Assembly: GCA_000701945.1 (NCBI GenBank)
Contig: KL370841.1
Span: forward strand, 1-64,000
DNA from: Anaerotruncus sp. MC2020
Lineage (GTDB): Bacteria > Bacillota > Clostridia > Oscillospirales > Ruminococcaceae
Direction of reading: 5' to 3'
Length of the DNA: 64,000 nt
Position numbers and translations under genes: made by a program. Below the pieces are notes generated by a model, which did not search any database, was not told where the DNA came from, and saw only the letters and a program-made list of their open reading frames with translations. Positions 34,578 through 42,760 of this stretch are shown one piece after another. The stretch's first letter is position 1, and each line of letters starts with the position of its first letter.

Positions 34578-34883
34578 TCATTCATCCTCCTGTACTGTGA
34601 GATTGCCGACGATAGGTGCTCCCGCAGATGTGCCCATTATCAGCATAGATGTCGGTGTTCCGAGCGGGCTCGCAGAGCTCTGCTTCTTCCATATGCCCGA
34701 GCTGTTGAGACAGTAGGTGTCGCCCGTGTTGATGTCGAGCGCAACAGAGCCCTTGGCGATTATCTTGCCCGTGATGTCGTTCACATCGGGAAGGTCTCCC
34801 GCCGAATCTGCCATTATCTCCGCGAGCACGACCGCCTTGCCGTCGCTGAAGCTGACGAATCTTTCATTGCGTATCCAGTTCAT
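34578..34883 (-). CDS. Unknown small protein, phage-like (partner 1)
   Basis: A 101-aa protein beginning MNWIRNERFVSFSDGKAVVL, with GSVALDINTGDTYCLNSSGIWKK, a motif seen in small phage proteins preceding tail or decoration proteins (a serine/Gly-rich presentation of GDTYxxNSSGxW). The start at 34883 has AAAGGAG upstream. No other phage genes (integrase, portal, terminase) are nearby, so this is either a phage remnant or a domesticated two-gene unit. Function unknown. Confidence 0.7.
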   Translation of the reverse strand: MNWIRNERFVSFSDGKAVVLAEIMADSAGDLPDVNDITGKIIAKGSVALDINTGDTYCLNSSGIWKKQSSASPLGTPTSMLIMGTSAGAPIVGNLTVQEDE

Positions 34884-35224
34884 GATTACTCCTTTCCGAG
34901 TGTATCCGCTTCGAGAAGCAAGCAACTTATCCGCAAGCCCCTCTATAAGGGGTGCAAAAAAAGCATTTTTGCAATGGAAAACCGTTGATTATTGAAAAAA
35001 TAATTTTCAGCTTTGTATACCTGCACAAAACAGCCCGTGATAATGCTGCCCAAAACGACAAAAAAGCCAAAGAGAACGGCTCTTTGGCTTTTTGATTTAA
35101 TTATTCACTCTGAGGTGTAGACGCCTTCAAATAATTCTGCGACTTTGCCGCGTTTAAGTCAGGCACTTGACAAGGCGGGACGTATGGGGTAAAATTGAGA
35201 TATACCAAATCAAGGAGGCTTACC
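34884..35224. other. 341-base gap with a terminator hairpin and a promoter
   Basis: Between divergent genes. A strong hairpin AAAAAGCCAAAGAG / CTCTTTGGCTTTTT lies at 35061-35093 although no gene ends there, suggesting a lost gene. A GCCCCT/AGGGGT hairpin lies at about 34936-34954. The promoter of the rightward CPBP gene is TTGACA (35167-35172), 17 bases, TAAAAT (35190-35195). Confidence 0.65.
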
Positions 35225-36190
35225 ATGCCCGAGCTGAGACCGAAAATGTTCAAAGAATCGGAAAAATCGTCTGTTTCCGAAAACCTCATCGTCAATATAT
35301 TCTCATTCGTACTGATACTTGCGCTGATACTTGTCGCGGAGTCGATAATCCCGTGGCTCATGGCGCGCGACGCGATATATGCCCGTCTCGAGGAGCTGAA
35401 AGCCTCGGGTGCGGAGATGACCTTTTCCGTTATACGTGACGCGAGCGTTTCCGTCTCAATGGAGAACAAGGTCTTCATCGCCATGCTGTTCTGCACGGTG
35501 TTCGGCACGCTGATAGCGATGTTCTACTGCCGTTTCGGCGAGGCGAGACCGCTCCGCTCAATGGGCATAGTCAAGCAAAAAGCGGGACTGCACTACCTAC
35601 AGGGCGTACTCGTCGGAACAGTGCTGATGTCCGCGATAGCGCTGGGCTCGGTGGTCTGCCGCGCGAACAACATCTCCGTCTGCAAGAACGTGAACTTCGG
35701 CATAATACTGCTGACCCTGCTCGGCTTCCTGATACAGGGCATGAGCGAGGAATTCATTTTCCGCGGCTTCATGATGAACACTCTCGGCGGACGCCACCAC
35801 CCGTTCGTGGCGATAGGCGTGAGTGCGGCGGCGTTCAGCCTCGCACACGTCCTCAACCCCGGCTTCAATCTGCTCGTATTCGTCAATCTCGCGATGTTCG
35901 GCGTGTTTGCGGGACTGTACATGATACTCTTCGACGACATATGGGGAGCGTGCGCGATACATTCAATATGGAACTTTTTGCAGGGCAGCTTCTACGGCAT
36001 AAGCGTGAGCGGCTCGGGAATGAACGAGTCGGTATTCCGCACGACGGCGAACAGCAGCTCGGCGCTGCTGACGGGCGGAAAATTCGGCATAGAAGGCAGC
36101 ATATTCACGACCGCAGTTCTTGCGGCGGGGATAGCGGTGCTGTGGTGGAGGCTGGCGAAAGCTCCAAAGAACGAGCCTACAAACCAATAA
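35225..36190 (+). CDS. CPBP-family intramembrane metalloprotease (second)
   Basis: A 321-aa membrane protein with motifs EEFIFRG, FSLAHVLNPG and AIHSIWNFLQG, the three active-site motifs of CAAX/Abi proteases, near residues 175-260. Start ATG 35225 has AAGGAGG 6 bases upstream; the frame extends further up but crosses the promoter. The C-terminal segment after about 260 has an extra SGSGMNESVFRTTANSSS loop and a last membrane helix. Only about 25% alike, by eye, to the CPBP protein at 27.6 kb, so not a recent duplicate. Substrate unknown. Confidence 0.9.
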   Translation: MPELRPKMFKESEKSSVSENLIVNIFSFVLILALILVAESIIPWLMARDAIYARLEELKASGAEMTFSVIRDASVSVSMENKVFIAMLFCTVFGTLIAMFYCRFGEARPLRSMGIVKQKAGLHYLQGVLVGTVLMSAIALGSVVCRANNISVCKNVNFGIILLTLLGFLIQGMSEEFIFRGFMMNTLGGRHHPFVAIGVSAAAFSLAHVLNPGFNLLVFVNLAMFGVFAGLYMILFDDIWGACAIHSIWNFLQGSFYGISVSGSGMNESVFRTTANSSSALLTGGKFGIEGSIFTTAVLAAGIAVLWWRLAKAPKNEPTNQ

Positions 36191-36193
36191 AAT

Positions 36194-36252
36194 GCAGGGC
36201 TGCCTATGGCAGTCCGAGCTTTGTTGTGCGGACGCTCAAAGGGCGCCCCTGC
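36194..36252. repeat. Degenerate inverted GTAG-REP doublet
   Basis: A plus-orientation unit with GCAG in place of GTAG (36194-36216, GGCTGCC/GGCAGTCC arms) faces a minus unit (36229-36252), 12 bases apart. Decayed relatives of the family. Confidence 0.7.
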
Positions 36253-36289
36253 AAAATGTTTTCATTCAAGCTCAGAAATGAGGTTTTTT

Positions 36290-37285
36290 ATGGCTGATAA
36301 ACTATATATGATAGTCCCCTGCTACAACGAGGAGGAGGTGCTCCCCGAGACTGCAAAGCGTCTCCGCGAGAAATATGCCTCCCTCATCGGCGCGGGACTC
36401 ATCTCCCCCGACAGCAGAGTCGTCTTCGTCAATGACGGCTCCCGAGACAGGACGTGGGACATCATCCGCGAGCTGCACGCCTCCGATGAGATGTTCTCGG
36501 GCGTCGACCTCGCGCACAACAGCGGTCATCAGAACGCCGTGCTCGCGGGACTGATGACCGTCAGGGACATATGCGACGTCTCGATAACCATGGACGCCGA
36601 CCTACAGGACGATATCAACGCGATAGACGAGATGCTCGCCAAGTATTACGAGGGCAATCAGGTCGTGTACGGTGTCCGCAGTACACGCAAGACCGACTCC
36701 TTTTTCAAGCGCTTCACCGCGCGGAGCTTCTACCGTTTCATGAAGGCTATGGGCGCGGATATCGTCTACGACCACGCCGATTTCCGCCTCATGAGCGCCC
36801 GCGTCTTGCAGGAGCTCGCGGGCTTCCGCGAGGTCAACCTCTTCCTGCGCGGACTCGTCCCGCTCATCGGCTTCAAGAGCTGTAAGGTCTACTACGAGCG
36901 CCATGAGCGGTTCGCAGGAAAAAGCAAGTACCCGCTCGGAAAAATGCTGCATTTCGCGGTAAACGGCATAACCTCGTTCAGCACAAGACCGCTCAAGCTC
37001 ATCACCGCTATAGGCTTCATCATGTCCGCGATAAGCGCCGCCGCCATTATATGGGCGTTCGTCGTGAAGATTCTCGGGCACTCCGAGCTCGGCTGGTCGA
37101 GTACGATGTGCTCGATATGGCTCATCGGCGGCATCCAGATACTCGCACTCGGCATAATCGGCGAGTATATCGGCAAAATTTACGCCGAGGTCAAGCAGCG
37201 CCCGCGCTACATCGTCGCGGAGTTCATCAACAACGGAGGCAAGGAAAATGCTGAAAAAGATACTCAGTCCCGAGAGCTGCGCTAA
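36290..37285 (+). CDS. Family 2 glycosyltransferase (DPM1/GtrB-like) with C-terminal membrane anchor
   Basis: A 331-aa protein: GT2 domain (to about 225) with IVPCYNEEEVL, VNDGSRD, TMDADLQDD and DHADFRLMSARVL, then KYPLGKML and two C-terminal membrane helices (about 245-310). This layout is that of polyprenyl-phosphate sugar transferases such as GtrB, which load a sugar onto undecaprenyl phosphate at the inner membrane face. The ATG at 36290 has GAGG 7 bases upstream; upstream in-frame sequence is REP-derived. It overlaps the next gene by 38 bases. Confidence 0.92.
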   Translation: MADKLYMIVPCYNEEEVLPETAKRLREKYASLIGAGLISPDSRVVFVNDGSRDRTWDIIRELHASDEMFSGVDLAHNSGHQNAVLAGLMTVRDICDVSITMDADLQDDINAIDEMLAKYYEGNQVVYGVRSTRKTDSFFKRFTARSFYRFMKAMGADIVYDHADFRLMSARVLQELAGFREVNLFLRGLVPLIGFKSCKVYYERHERFAGKSKYPLGKMLHFAVNGITSFSTRPLKLITAIGFIMSAISAAAIIWAFVVKILGHSELGWSSTMCSIWLIGGIQILALGIIGEYIGKIYAEVKQRPRYIVAEFINNGGKENAEKDTQSRELR

Positions 37286-37733
37286 ATGCCGCCTCTGCTG
37301 CGTTTTCGACAGATATGACGCGTGGGAGACCCCCGTCTTCACCGAGGAGCTCTGCGAGCGTATCCGCGCCGCAAAGCCCGATACCCCCTTCGTCAGCAAG
37401 GACGGCGGCTTCATTCTCAGAGTCACCGAATTCGACGAGAACGGACTGTTCACCTGTCCCGCACTCACCGAGACAGGCTGTATGCTCGGCGACGAAAAGC
37501 CCTTCGACTGCCGTATATGGCCGTACAGGATAATGGAGGTCGGCGGTCGGCGTGCCATAGTCATCGCATCAAACTGCGAGGAGATGTTCTCGCGTCCTAT
37601 CGCGGAGCTCGTGGGCTTCCTGCGCGACGGGCTCGCGGACGATATCTTCTCCTACGCCGACAAGCACCCCGAGATTGTCAAGCCCTATTACGAGGGCTTC
37701 CCTGTGCTGATGTTCGAGAAGAAGCATGGCTGA
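37248..37733 (+). CDS. YkgJ-type Cys-cluster protein
   Basis: A 161-aa protein with CAKCRLCC near the N-terminus and CPALTETGCMLGDEKPFDCRIWPYR in the middle, the eight-cysteine pattern of CxxCxxCC/YkgJ proteins (PF03692 type) that may hold a zinc or iron-sulfur cluster. Function in the family is unproven. It starts within the end of the glycosyltransferase gene in another frame and is surely cotranslated. REP units begin 5 bases after its stop. Confidence 0.85.
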   Translation: MLKKILSPESCAKCRLCCVFDRYDAWETPVFTEELCERIRAAKPDTPFVSKDGGFILRVTEFDENGLFTCPALTETGCMLGDEKPFDCRIWPYRIMEVGGRRAIVIASNCEEMFSRPIAELVGFLRDGLADDIFSYADKHPEIVKPYYEGFPVLMFEKKHG

Positions 37734-37737
37734 GACT

Positions 37738-37984
37738 GTAGGGGCTGCCTTTGGCAGTCCGAGCTGTATGTGCGGGCGCCCAAAGGGCGCCCCTACAAAA
37801 CGTTGATTCAGCATTGTGTAGGGGACGGCGTCCCCCTACAATTGGTTACGGTAATGCTTTTGTAGGGGCGAGTTCCGCTCGCCCGCGATTTGTCGGCGAT
37901 TATCGGGCGCACGGATAAGCAGCGCACCAAATCTTTGATTTGGATTGCGATGCTATATGCAGCTTTGCTGTAATGCGCCCCTAC
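37738..37984. repeat. Array of five GTAG-REP units
   Basis: Units: 37738-37761 (+, GGGCTGCC/GGCAGTCC), 37773-37796 (-, perfect GGGCGCCC/GGGCGCCC), 37818-37839 (GTAG...CTAC fully palindromic, core GGGGACGGCGTCCCC), 37862-37885 (+, GGGCGAG/CTCGCCC) and 37904-37984 (-, 81-bp composite, copy C). The array fills the gap between the Cys-cluster gene and rnhA and ends 12 bases before the rnhA -35. Confidence 0.9.
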
Positions 37985-37996
37985 ACAAAATCCGAC

Positions 37997-38025
37997 TTGC
38001 CATACGGCGCAAAATCTGCTATAAT
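37997..38025 (+). promoter_or_regulatory. rnhA promoter
   Basis: TTGCCA (37997-38002), 17-base spacer, TATAAT (38020-38025). Start near 38032. Confidence 0.82.
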
Positions 38026-38056
38026 ACTCATAACAATTTGCAAGGAGGCGTTAGCC

Positions 38057-38497
38057 ATAAAAACAGTGGAAATGTTCTCGGACGGCGCGTGCAGCGGTAA
38101 CCCCGGTCCGGGCGGATACGGCGTGATACTGCGGTTCGCAGGCAGAGAAAAGGAGCTCTCGGGCGGAGAGGCTATGACTACCAACAACCGCATGGAGCTC
38201 CTCGGCGTGATAGAGGGACTGTCTGCACTGAAAGAGCCGTGCAGGGTCGTGCTCACGACCGACAGCCGATATGTAGTCGACAGCGTGACAAAGGGCTGGG
38301 TCTACGGCTGGAAGAAAAAAGGCTGGATAAAGTCCGACAAGAAGCCCGCGCTGAACGTCGACCTGTGGGAAAGGCTGCTGCCGCTCCTTGAAAAGCACGA
38401 TGTCACGTTCAACTGGGTCAAGGGGCACGCGGGTCACCCCGAAAACGAGCGCTGCGACCGCCTCGCAGTCGAACAGCGTGACTTGCACGCAAAATAA
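38057..38497 (+). CDS. rnhA: Ribonuclease HI, probable ATA start
   Basis: A 146-aa RNase HI that removes RNA from RNA-DNA hybrids. Active-site residues are seen in [15 protein letters not shown] (D9), NNRMELLG (E47), TTDSRYV and [15 protein letters not shown]. Family members start M-(K)-x-V-E-x-(Y/F)-(T/S)-D; here the codon in the Met place is ATA (38057-38059), 8 bases after a perfect AAGGAGG. The frame is open further upstream, but that region precedes the transcription start. The next in-frame alternative, GTG at 38066, is too far from the Shine-Dalgarno. An A-for-G change (ATG to ATA) or a sequencing error explains it. Confidence 0.9.
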   Translation: MKTVEMFSDGACSGNPGPGGYGVILRFAGREKELSGGEAMTTNNRMELLGVIEGLSALKEPCRVVLTTDSRYVVDSVTKGWVYGWKKKGWIKSDKKPALNVDLWERLLPLLEKHDVTFNWVKGHAGHPENERCDRLAVEQRDLHAK

Positions 38498-38510
38498 AAC
38501 TGGCAATAAA

Positions 38511-38550
38511 AAACAGCCGTAAAGAAGCATTAGCTTCTTTACGGCTGTTT
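38511..38550. terminator. rnhA terminator
   Basis: A perfect 18-bp stem (AAACAGCCGTAAAGAAGC and complement) with loop ATTA; T-rich on both sides, so it can also serve the leftward gene at 38557. Confidence 0.92.
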
Positions 38551-38556
38551 CACTTT

Positions 38557-38799
38557 TTATTTGTCGTCCTTGTCGCCGCCTGTGAGCTTATCGAGGATGC
38601 CGCTTATCTTGCCGCCGATGCCGTCAGCAGCTATCTTAGCCTTTACACCGTCAACTATCTTGTTTATCTGGTCGTCGGGAAGGTCAACTCCGAGCACGCC
38701 CTCTACTGCCTTTACAGGGTCAGCCTTGAACTTTGCCGCGAAGTCCTTGTCGTTCTTTACCTTGTTTACGAGTTCTTCAATTTTTGCTTTGATATCCAT
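38557..38799 (-). CDS. Small protein with Nif11/NHLP-leader-like pattern
   Basis: An 80-aa protein beginning MDIKAKIEELVNKVKNDKDF, then AAKFKADPVKAVEGVLGVDL and PDDQINKIVDGVKAKI, ending in GGKISGILDKLTGGDKDDK. The helix-rich xDxxFxxKFKxDPxxAVExxLGxxLPxD pattern is like Nif11/NHLP leader peptides of RiPP precursors, with a Gly-Gly after the leader-like part. No modification enzyme or exporter is next to it, and the tail lacks Cys, so a housekeeping role is equally possible. Promoter: TATAAT at 38823-38828 on the minus strand with TGAAAA 17 bases upstream. Confidence 0.7.
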   Translation of the reverse strand: MDIKAKIEELVNKVKNDKDFAAKFKADPVKAVEGVLGVDLPDDQINKIVDGVKAKIAADGIGGKISGILDKLTGGDKDDK

Positions 38800-38896
38800 A
38801 GCGGAATACCTTCTTTCTTTAAATTATATCTCCATTGTAGCACCTTTTTCAGAAAAAATCAACAGTTCGGGATGATTTTTTTCAGGTTTGTCACCC

Positions 38897-39907
38897 TCAG
38901 CCGCCGACCTCCTCAATATTGCAGTTGGGGTAGTAGTGGGCGAGTATCTCCCGCCATGTGCTCCCCGCGGACGCCATCGCATTCGCGCCGTACTGGCTCA
39001 TGCCCACGCCGTGACCGAATCCGCGCGTCGTTATCACTGCCTGCTCGTCGTCGAAGGCGATGTCAAAATCGGCGGAGCGCAGTCCCAGCGCCGCGCGTAT
39101 GTCATTCCCAGTGACTGTGCGGTCGCCCGCGCGGACGGTCAGGACAGTCCCCGAGTCCGATATTTCGGCTACTGTCAGCCACTTCGTCATATCCTCCCCG
39201 AGAGCTATCCCCTCAAATGCCGCCTCCAGCTCGTCGCGGAGCTCGTCTCTGCTGATGCGCACCGTCTCCTCGTATTTCGGGGCTTTTGTGTCCGAGAGGC
39301 TGTCCACGGGGACGAGATAGTCCACGGGAGCTCCCCACGCATTCTCGGCGCTCTCCGTCCTGCCCGATGACATCGAGTGGAATGCCGCGATTATCGGCTC
39401 GTCCTCGTAGGTTATCACGTAGGGGAGCACCTCGTCTGCCGCCGAGCTTATCCTGCGGTAGTATTCATCGTAGTTTTCGCCGAAATACTGCCGTATTTTC
39501 TCGTCGGTGAAGTAGCCCTGATACTTCGAGGTGTCGTTGGAGAAGTCCGCGCCGCAGAGCTCCGCGCGGGGCTCCTCGCGGGCGAGGGAGCGCTGACGCT
39601 CGGCGTAGGTGTGAGCCGCGACTGCCTGCGCTTTGAGCGCCTCCGTGCCGAAATTGGCGGGCATCTCCGCGCAGACCGCCCCTATCACGTACTCGCGGAC
39701 GGGCACGATGAGCACCTTGCCCGTGCTGACGTCGAGCACCCTGTACGGCTCGGACGAGAGCGGCGTGCTGTCCGATACTTCGGCTTCGGGGACGTATGCG
39801 GAGGTCTCGGGAGCGGCGGCGGCTCGTCCGTGCAGACAGGTCGGCAGAGCAGGCACGGCGGTTATCACGAGACTGAGAAAAACAGCGGAAAACAGGATTT
39901 TTTTCAT
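38897..39907 (-). CDS. spoIID: Stage II sporulation protein D (peptidoglycan lytic transglycosylase)
   Basis: A 336-aa exported protein: signal anchor MKKILFSAVFLSLVITAVPA, then the SpoIID domain with VREYVIGAVCAEMPANFGTE (catalytic Glu), ALKAQAVAAHTYAER, and ending TTRGFGHGVGMSQYGANAMA with HYYPNC. SpoIID cleaves glycan strands between MurNAc and GlcNAc during engulfment. No spoIIQ, spoIIIA or other sporulation gene adjoins it. Length matches Bacillus SpoIID. AAAAGGAG precedes the ATG. Confidence 0.93.
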   Translation of the reverse strand: MKKILFSAVFLSLVITAVPALPTCLHGRAAAAPETSAYVPEAEVSDSTPLSSEPYRVLDVSTGKVLIVPVREYVIGAVCAEMPANFGTEALKAQAVAAHTYAERQRSLAREEPRAELCGADFSNDTSKYQGYFTDEKIRQYFGENYDEYYRRISSAADEVLPYVITYEDEPIIAAFHSMSSGRTESAENAWGAPVDYLVPVDSLSDTKAPKYEETVRISRDELRDELEAAFEGIALGEDMTKWLTVAEISDSGTVLTVRAGDRTVTGNDIRAALGLRSADFDIAFDDEQAVITTRGFGHGVGMSQYGANAMASAGSTWREILAHYYPNCNIEEVGG

Positions 39908-39987
39908 ATTTTTGGCTCCTTTTGCGAAAAATGTCGCCTGAAAAGCCTTTAGCCGTCAGCTAACGGCTTGCGCAAAGCAAAAATGAT

Positions 39988-40016
39988 TTGACATCGCGCT
40001 CCAAATGTAGTATAAT
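39988..40016 (+). promoter_or_regulatory. Citrate synthase promoter
   Basis: Perfect TTGACA (39988-39993), 17-base spacer, TATAAT (40011-40016); start near 40023. Confidence 0.9.
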
Positions 40017-40048
40017 TAATAATGAATATATTTAGGAGAGTGATTCTT

Positions 40049-41407
40049 ATGCCGTCCTTCCTTTCAGGCGCTAATATTACAGGTTTATGCAGAGAATTAA
40101 AGGATAATTCCGTTATAGAACCAAATCTTTACGAAAAATATCACGTCAAGCGCGGTCTCCGCAACAGCGACGGTACAGGCGTTGTCGCGGGTGTTACCAA
40201 GATATGCAACGTTCACGGCTACCTCATGAACGAGGGTGAGCGCGAGCCTATCCCCGGTCAGCTCATATACCGCGGCTACAACATCAACGACCTCGTCGCA
40301 AATGTTGAGGCTGAGGACCGCTTCGGCTACGAGGAGACTGTATTCCTCCTCCTCTTCGGTCACCTGCCCACTCCCAAGGAGCTCCAGAACTTCTCTACGT
40401 ATCTGTCGCTCAAGCGCGACCTTCCCACGGGCTTCGTGGAGGATATGATACTCAAGGCTCCGTCCAAGAACATCATGAACAAGCTCGCGCGCTCCGTACT
40501 GGCGCTGTACTCCTACGACGACGAGTGCGAGAACAAGGGCATTGAGAGCGAAATGAGAACAGCTATCAGCCTCATCTCAAAGCTCCCCGTCATCATGGCG
40601 AACGCTTATCAGGTCAAGCGCCGCGTCTTCGACAACGCAAGCATGATAATGCACCCCATAAACTATGAGGAAAATACCGCGCAGTGCATTCTCTCGCTCC
40701 TGCGCCCCGACAGACAGTACTCCAAGGTAGAGGCTCAGATGCTCGACACCCTGCTCATGCTTCAGGCTGAGCACGGCGGCGGCAACAACTCCACCTTTAC
40801 CTGCCGCGTGCTGACCTCCTCGGGCACCGACCCCTACTCGGCTTACTCGTCGGCGATATGCTCCCTCAAGGGTCCCCGTCACGGCGGCGCCAATATCAAG
40901 GTCATCAATATGCTCGACAACTTCAAGGCTAATATCAAGCACTGGGACAACGAAGGCGAGGTCGCGGACTATATGCGCCGTACCCTCCGCAAGGAAACAA
41001 ACGACGGCTCGGGCCTCATCTACGGTATGGGTCACGCAGTTTACACCATATCCGACCCGCGTGCCGTTATCCTCAAAAAGAAGGCTTTTGAGCTCGCAAA
41101 GGGCAAGGAAATAGAGGCGGAATTCAAGCTCCTCGAGACTATCGAGCGCCTCACCCCCGAGATATTCCTCGAGGTCAAGGGCTCCACAAAGACGATGTGC
41201 GCGAACGTGGATATGTACTCGGGTCTCGTGTACCGTATGCTCGGTATCCCCGACGAGCTCTTCACTCCGCTGTTTGCCGTTGCAAGAATGGCCGGCTGGG
41301 CGGCTCACCGCATGGAGGAGATGCTCACGGGCAACAGGCTCATACGTCCCGCATACAAGGCTATCGCCAAGGAGCGCGAGTACGTTAAGCTCGAAGAGCG
41401 CGAATAA
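40049..41407 (+). CDS. gltA: Citrate synthase
   Basis: A 452-aa enzyme condensing acetyl-CoA and oxaloacetate. Motifs: YRGYNINDLV, AEHGGGNNSTFTCR (first catalytic His), LKGPRHGGAN (second), YGMGHAVYTISDPRA (the third region with the catalytic Asp equivalent) and YSGLVYRMLGIP. The ATG at 40049 follows AGGAG by 10 bases; an ATG at 40022 would lie at the transcription start without a leader. In an anaerobe it probably feeds 2-oxoglutarate and glutamate synthesis. A lipoprotein gene begins 2 bases after its stop. Confidence 0.95.
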   Translation: MPSFLSGANITGLCRELKDNSVIEPNLYEKYHVKRGLRNSDGTGVVAGVTKICNVHGYLMNEGEREPIPGQLIYRGYNINDLVANVEAEDRFGYEETVFLLLFGHLPTPKELQNFSTYLSLKRDLPTGFVEDMILKAPSKNIMNKLARSVLALYSYDDECENKGIESEMRTAISLISKLPVIMANAYQVKRRVFDNASMIMHPINYEENTAQCILSLLRPDRQYSKVEAQMLDTLLMLQAEHGGGNNSTFTCRVLTSSGTDPYSAYSSAICSLKGPRHGGANIKVINMLDNFKANIKHWDNEGEVADYMRRTLRKETNDGSGLIYGMGHAVYTISDPRAVILKKKAFELAKGKEIEAEFKLLETIERLTPEIFLEVKGSTKTMCANVDMYSGLVYRMLGIPDELFTPLFAVARMAGWAAHRMEEMLTGNRLIRPAYKAIAKEREYVKLEERE

Positions 41408-41408
41408 G

Positions 41409-42731
41409 GTGAAGCTCTTACGTATCCTACCGCTGACTGCGGCGGCGGTGCTGCTCACGGGCTGTACCTTCGGTACGAGCATCGACAACCTCCTCGCTCC
41501 GCCAAAGCAGAGCATAGAGCAGGAACAGATATACAGCGCCCTCACCGACGCTACGGGCTCGGGCATAAGGCTGAAATATCCGCGCTCGGGCAAGTACCTC
41601 TCCGCATTCATCATCGAGGACATCGACGGCGACGGCAACAGCGAGGCTGTCGTGTTCTACGAGAGAAACGGTCTCGGAGTCGACGAGAGGACGCTCCGCA
41701 TAAACGTACTCGACCAGGACGACGGAAAGTGGCGGTCGGTATGCGATACCGCCGCGGCAGGCTCGGAGATAGAAAAGGTCATGATATCACAGCTCGGCAG
41801 CAACGAGCGCATCAACCTCATCGTCGGCAGCAGCCTCATCAACCGCTCGGAGAAAAATGTCACGATATACAGCTACGACAGCGAGACGGAGAGCATCGTC
41901 CCCGATTTCTCGGAGTCGTATTCATTCATAGACGTCACCGACCTCGACGGCGACGGCACAAACGATTTCCTTGTGCTGTCGGGAGCGGTCAACAACGCCA
42001 AGGCGGCGACCGCGGAAGCATACAAGCTCGACGAGGAAGGCAAGTACCATCAGCACCTCTGCGACCTCAGCGGGTCGTTCACGGAGTTCGAGAGCCTCAG
42101 CTACGGCAGGCTCGCGGACGGCAGGACAGGGCTATACATCGACGCTGTGTCGGGCACAGGCTCGATACAGACCGACGTCATCTGCATGGACGCGCGCGGA
42201 CTCAGACGCGTGTTCAGCGCCTCCGAGATATCGTATTCCACGATACGCCCGTCGGGGTGCACCTCGCATGACATCGACCGCGACGGAGAGCTCGAGATTC
42301 CCGTGCAGACCATTGCCGCGGGCTATGAGGACGTTTCCGAGAGCGAGCAGATAAGGCTCACCGAGTGGATGAGCATAAATTCAAGCGGAAGCCTCGAACG
42401 CAAGTATTCCTCGTATTTCAGTATCGGCGAGGGCTATGTGTTCGTTTTCCCCGATAAGTGGCGCGACAGAGTCACAGTCAAGCGCGACGCCATTAACGAC
42501 GAGATAGTCTTCTGCACGTACTCCAACGGAGAAACAGGGCGGGAGCTCCTGCGCATATACTACGCCGAAGACCCCGTTTCGCGCGAGGACCGCATCTCCG
42601 CAGACTATATGCTCCTGCATACCAAGGGCGATTCTGCCTACCTCGCGTCGATACCGCAGTCGGGCGACGACAGCGACGGGCTGTCCCTCACCGCGGGAGA
42701 TGTGGCGATAGGATTCAGATATATGGAATGA
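41409..42731 (+). CDS. Lipoprotein with FG-GAP/EF-hand-like repeats
   Basis: A 440-aa protein with GTG start; signal KLLRILPLTAAAVLLTGC gives a lipobox (LTGC, Cys about residue 18). It contains recurring calcium-type loops DIDGDGNSEAVVF, DLDGDGTNDFLVL and DIDRDGELEIPV spaced about 75-120 residues, as in FG-GAP/VCBS beta-propellers. It should be anchored on the outer membrane face. The GTG starts 2 bases after the citrate synthase stop with only a weak Shine-Dalgarno, suggesting translational coupling, odd for so unlike a partner. Function unknown. Confidence 0.8.
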   Translation: MKLLRILPLTAAAVLLTGCTFGTSIDNLLAPPKQSIEQEQIYSALTDATGSGIRLKYPRSGKYLSAFIIEDIDGDGNSEAVVFYERNGLGVDERTLRINVLDQDDGKWRSVCDTAAAGSEIEKVMISQLGSNERINLIVGSSLINRSEKNVTIYSYDSETESIVPDFSESYSFIDVTDLDGDGTNDFLVLSGAVNNAKAATAEAYKLDEEGKYHQHLCDLSGSFTEFESLSYGRLADGRTGLYIDAVSGTGSIQTDVICMDARGLRRVFSASEISYSTIRPSGCTSHDIDRDGELEIPVQTIAAGYEDVSESEQIRLTEWMSINSSGSLERKYSSYFSIGEGYVFVFPDKWRDRVTVKRDAINDEIVFCTYSNGETGRELLRIYYAEDPVSREDRISADYMLLHTKGDSAYLASIPQSGDDSDGLSLTAGDVAIGFRYME

Positions 42732-42760
42732 CCATGCACTTGCACGAAGGAGGATAGTTT

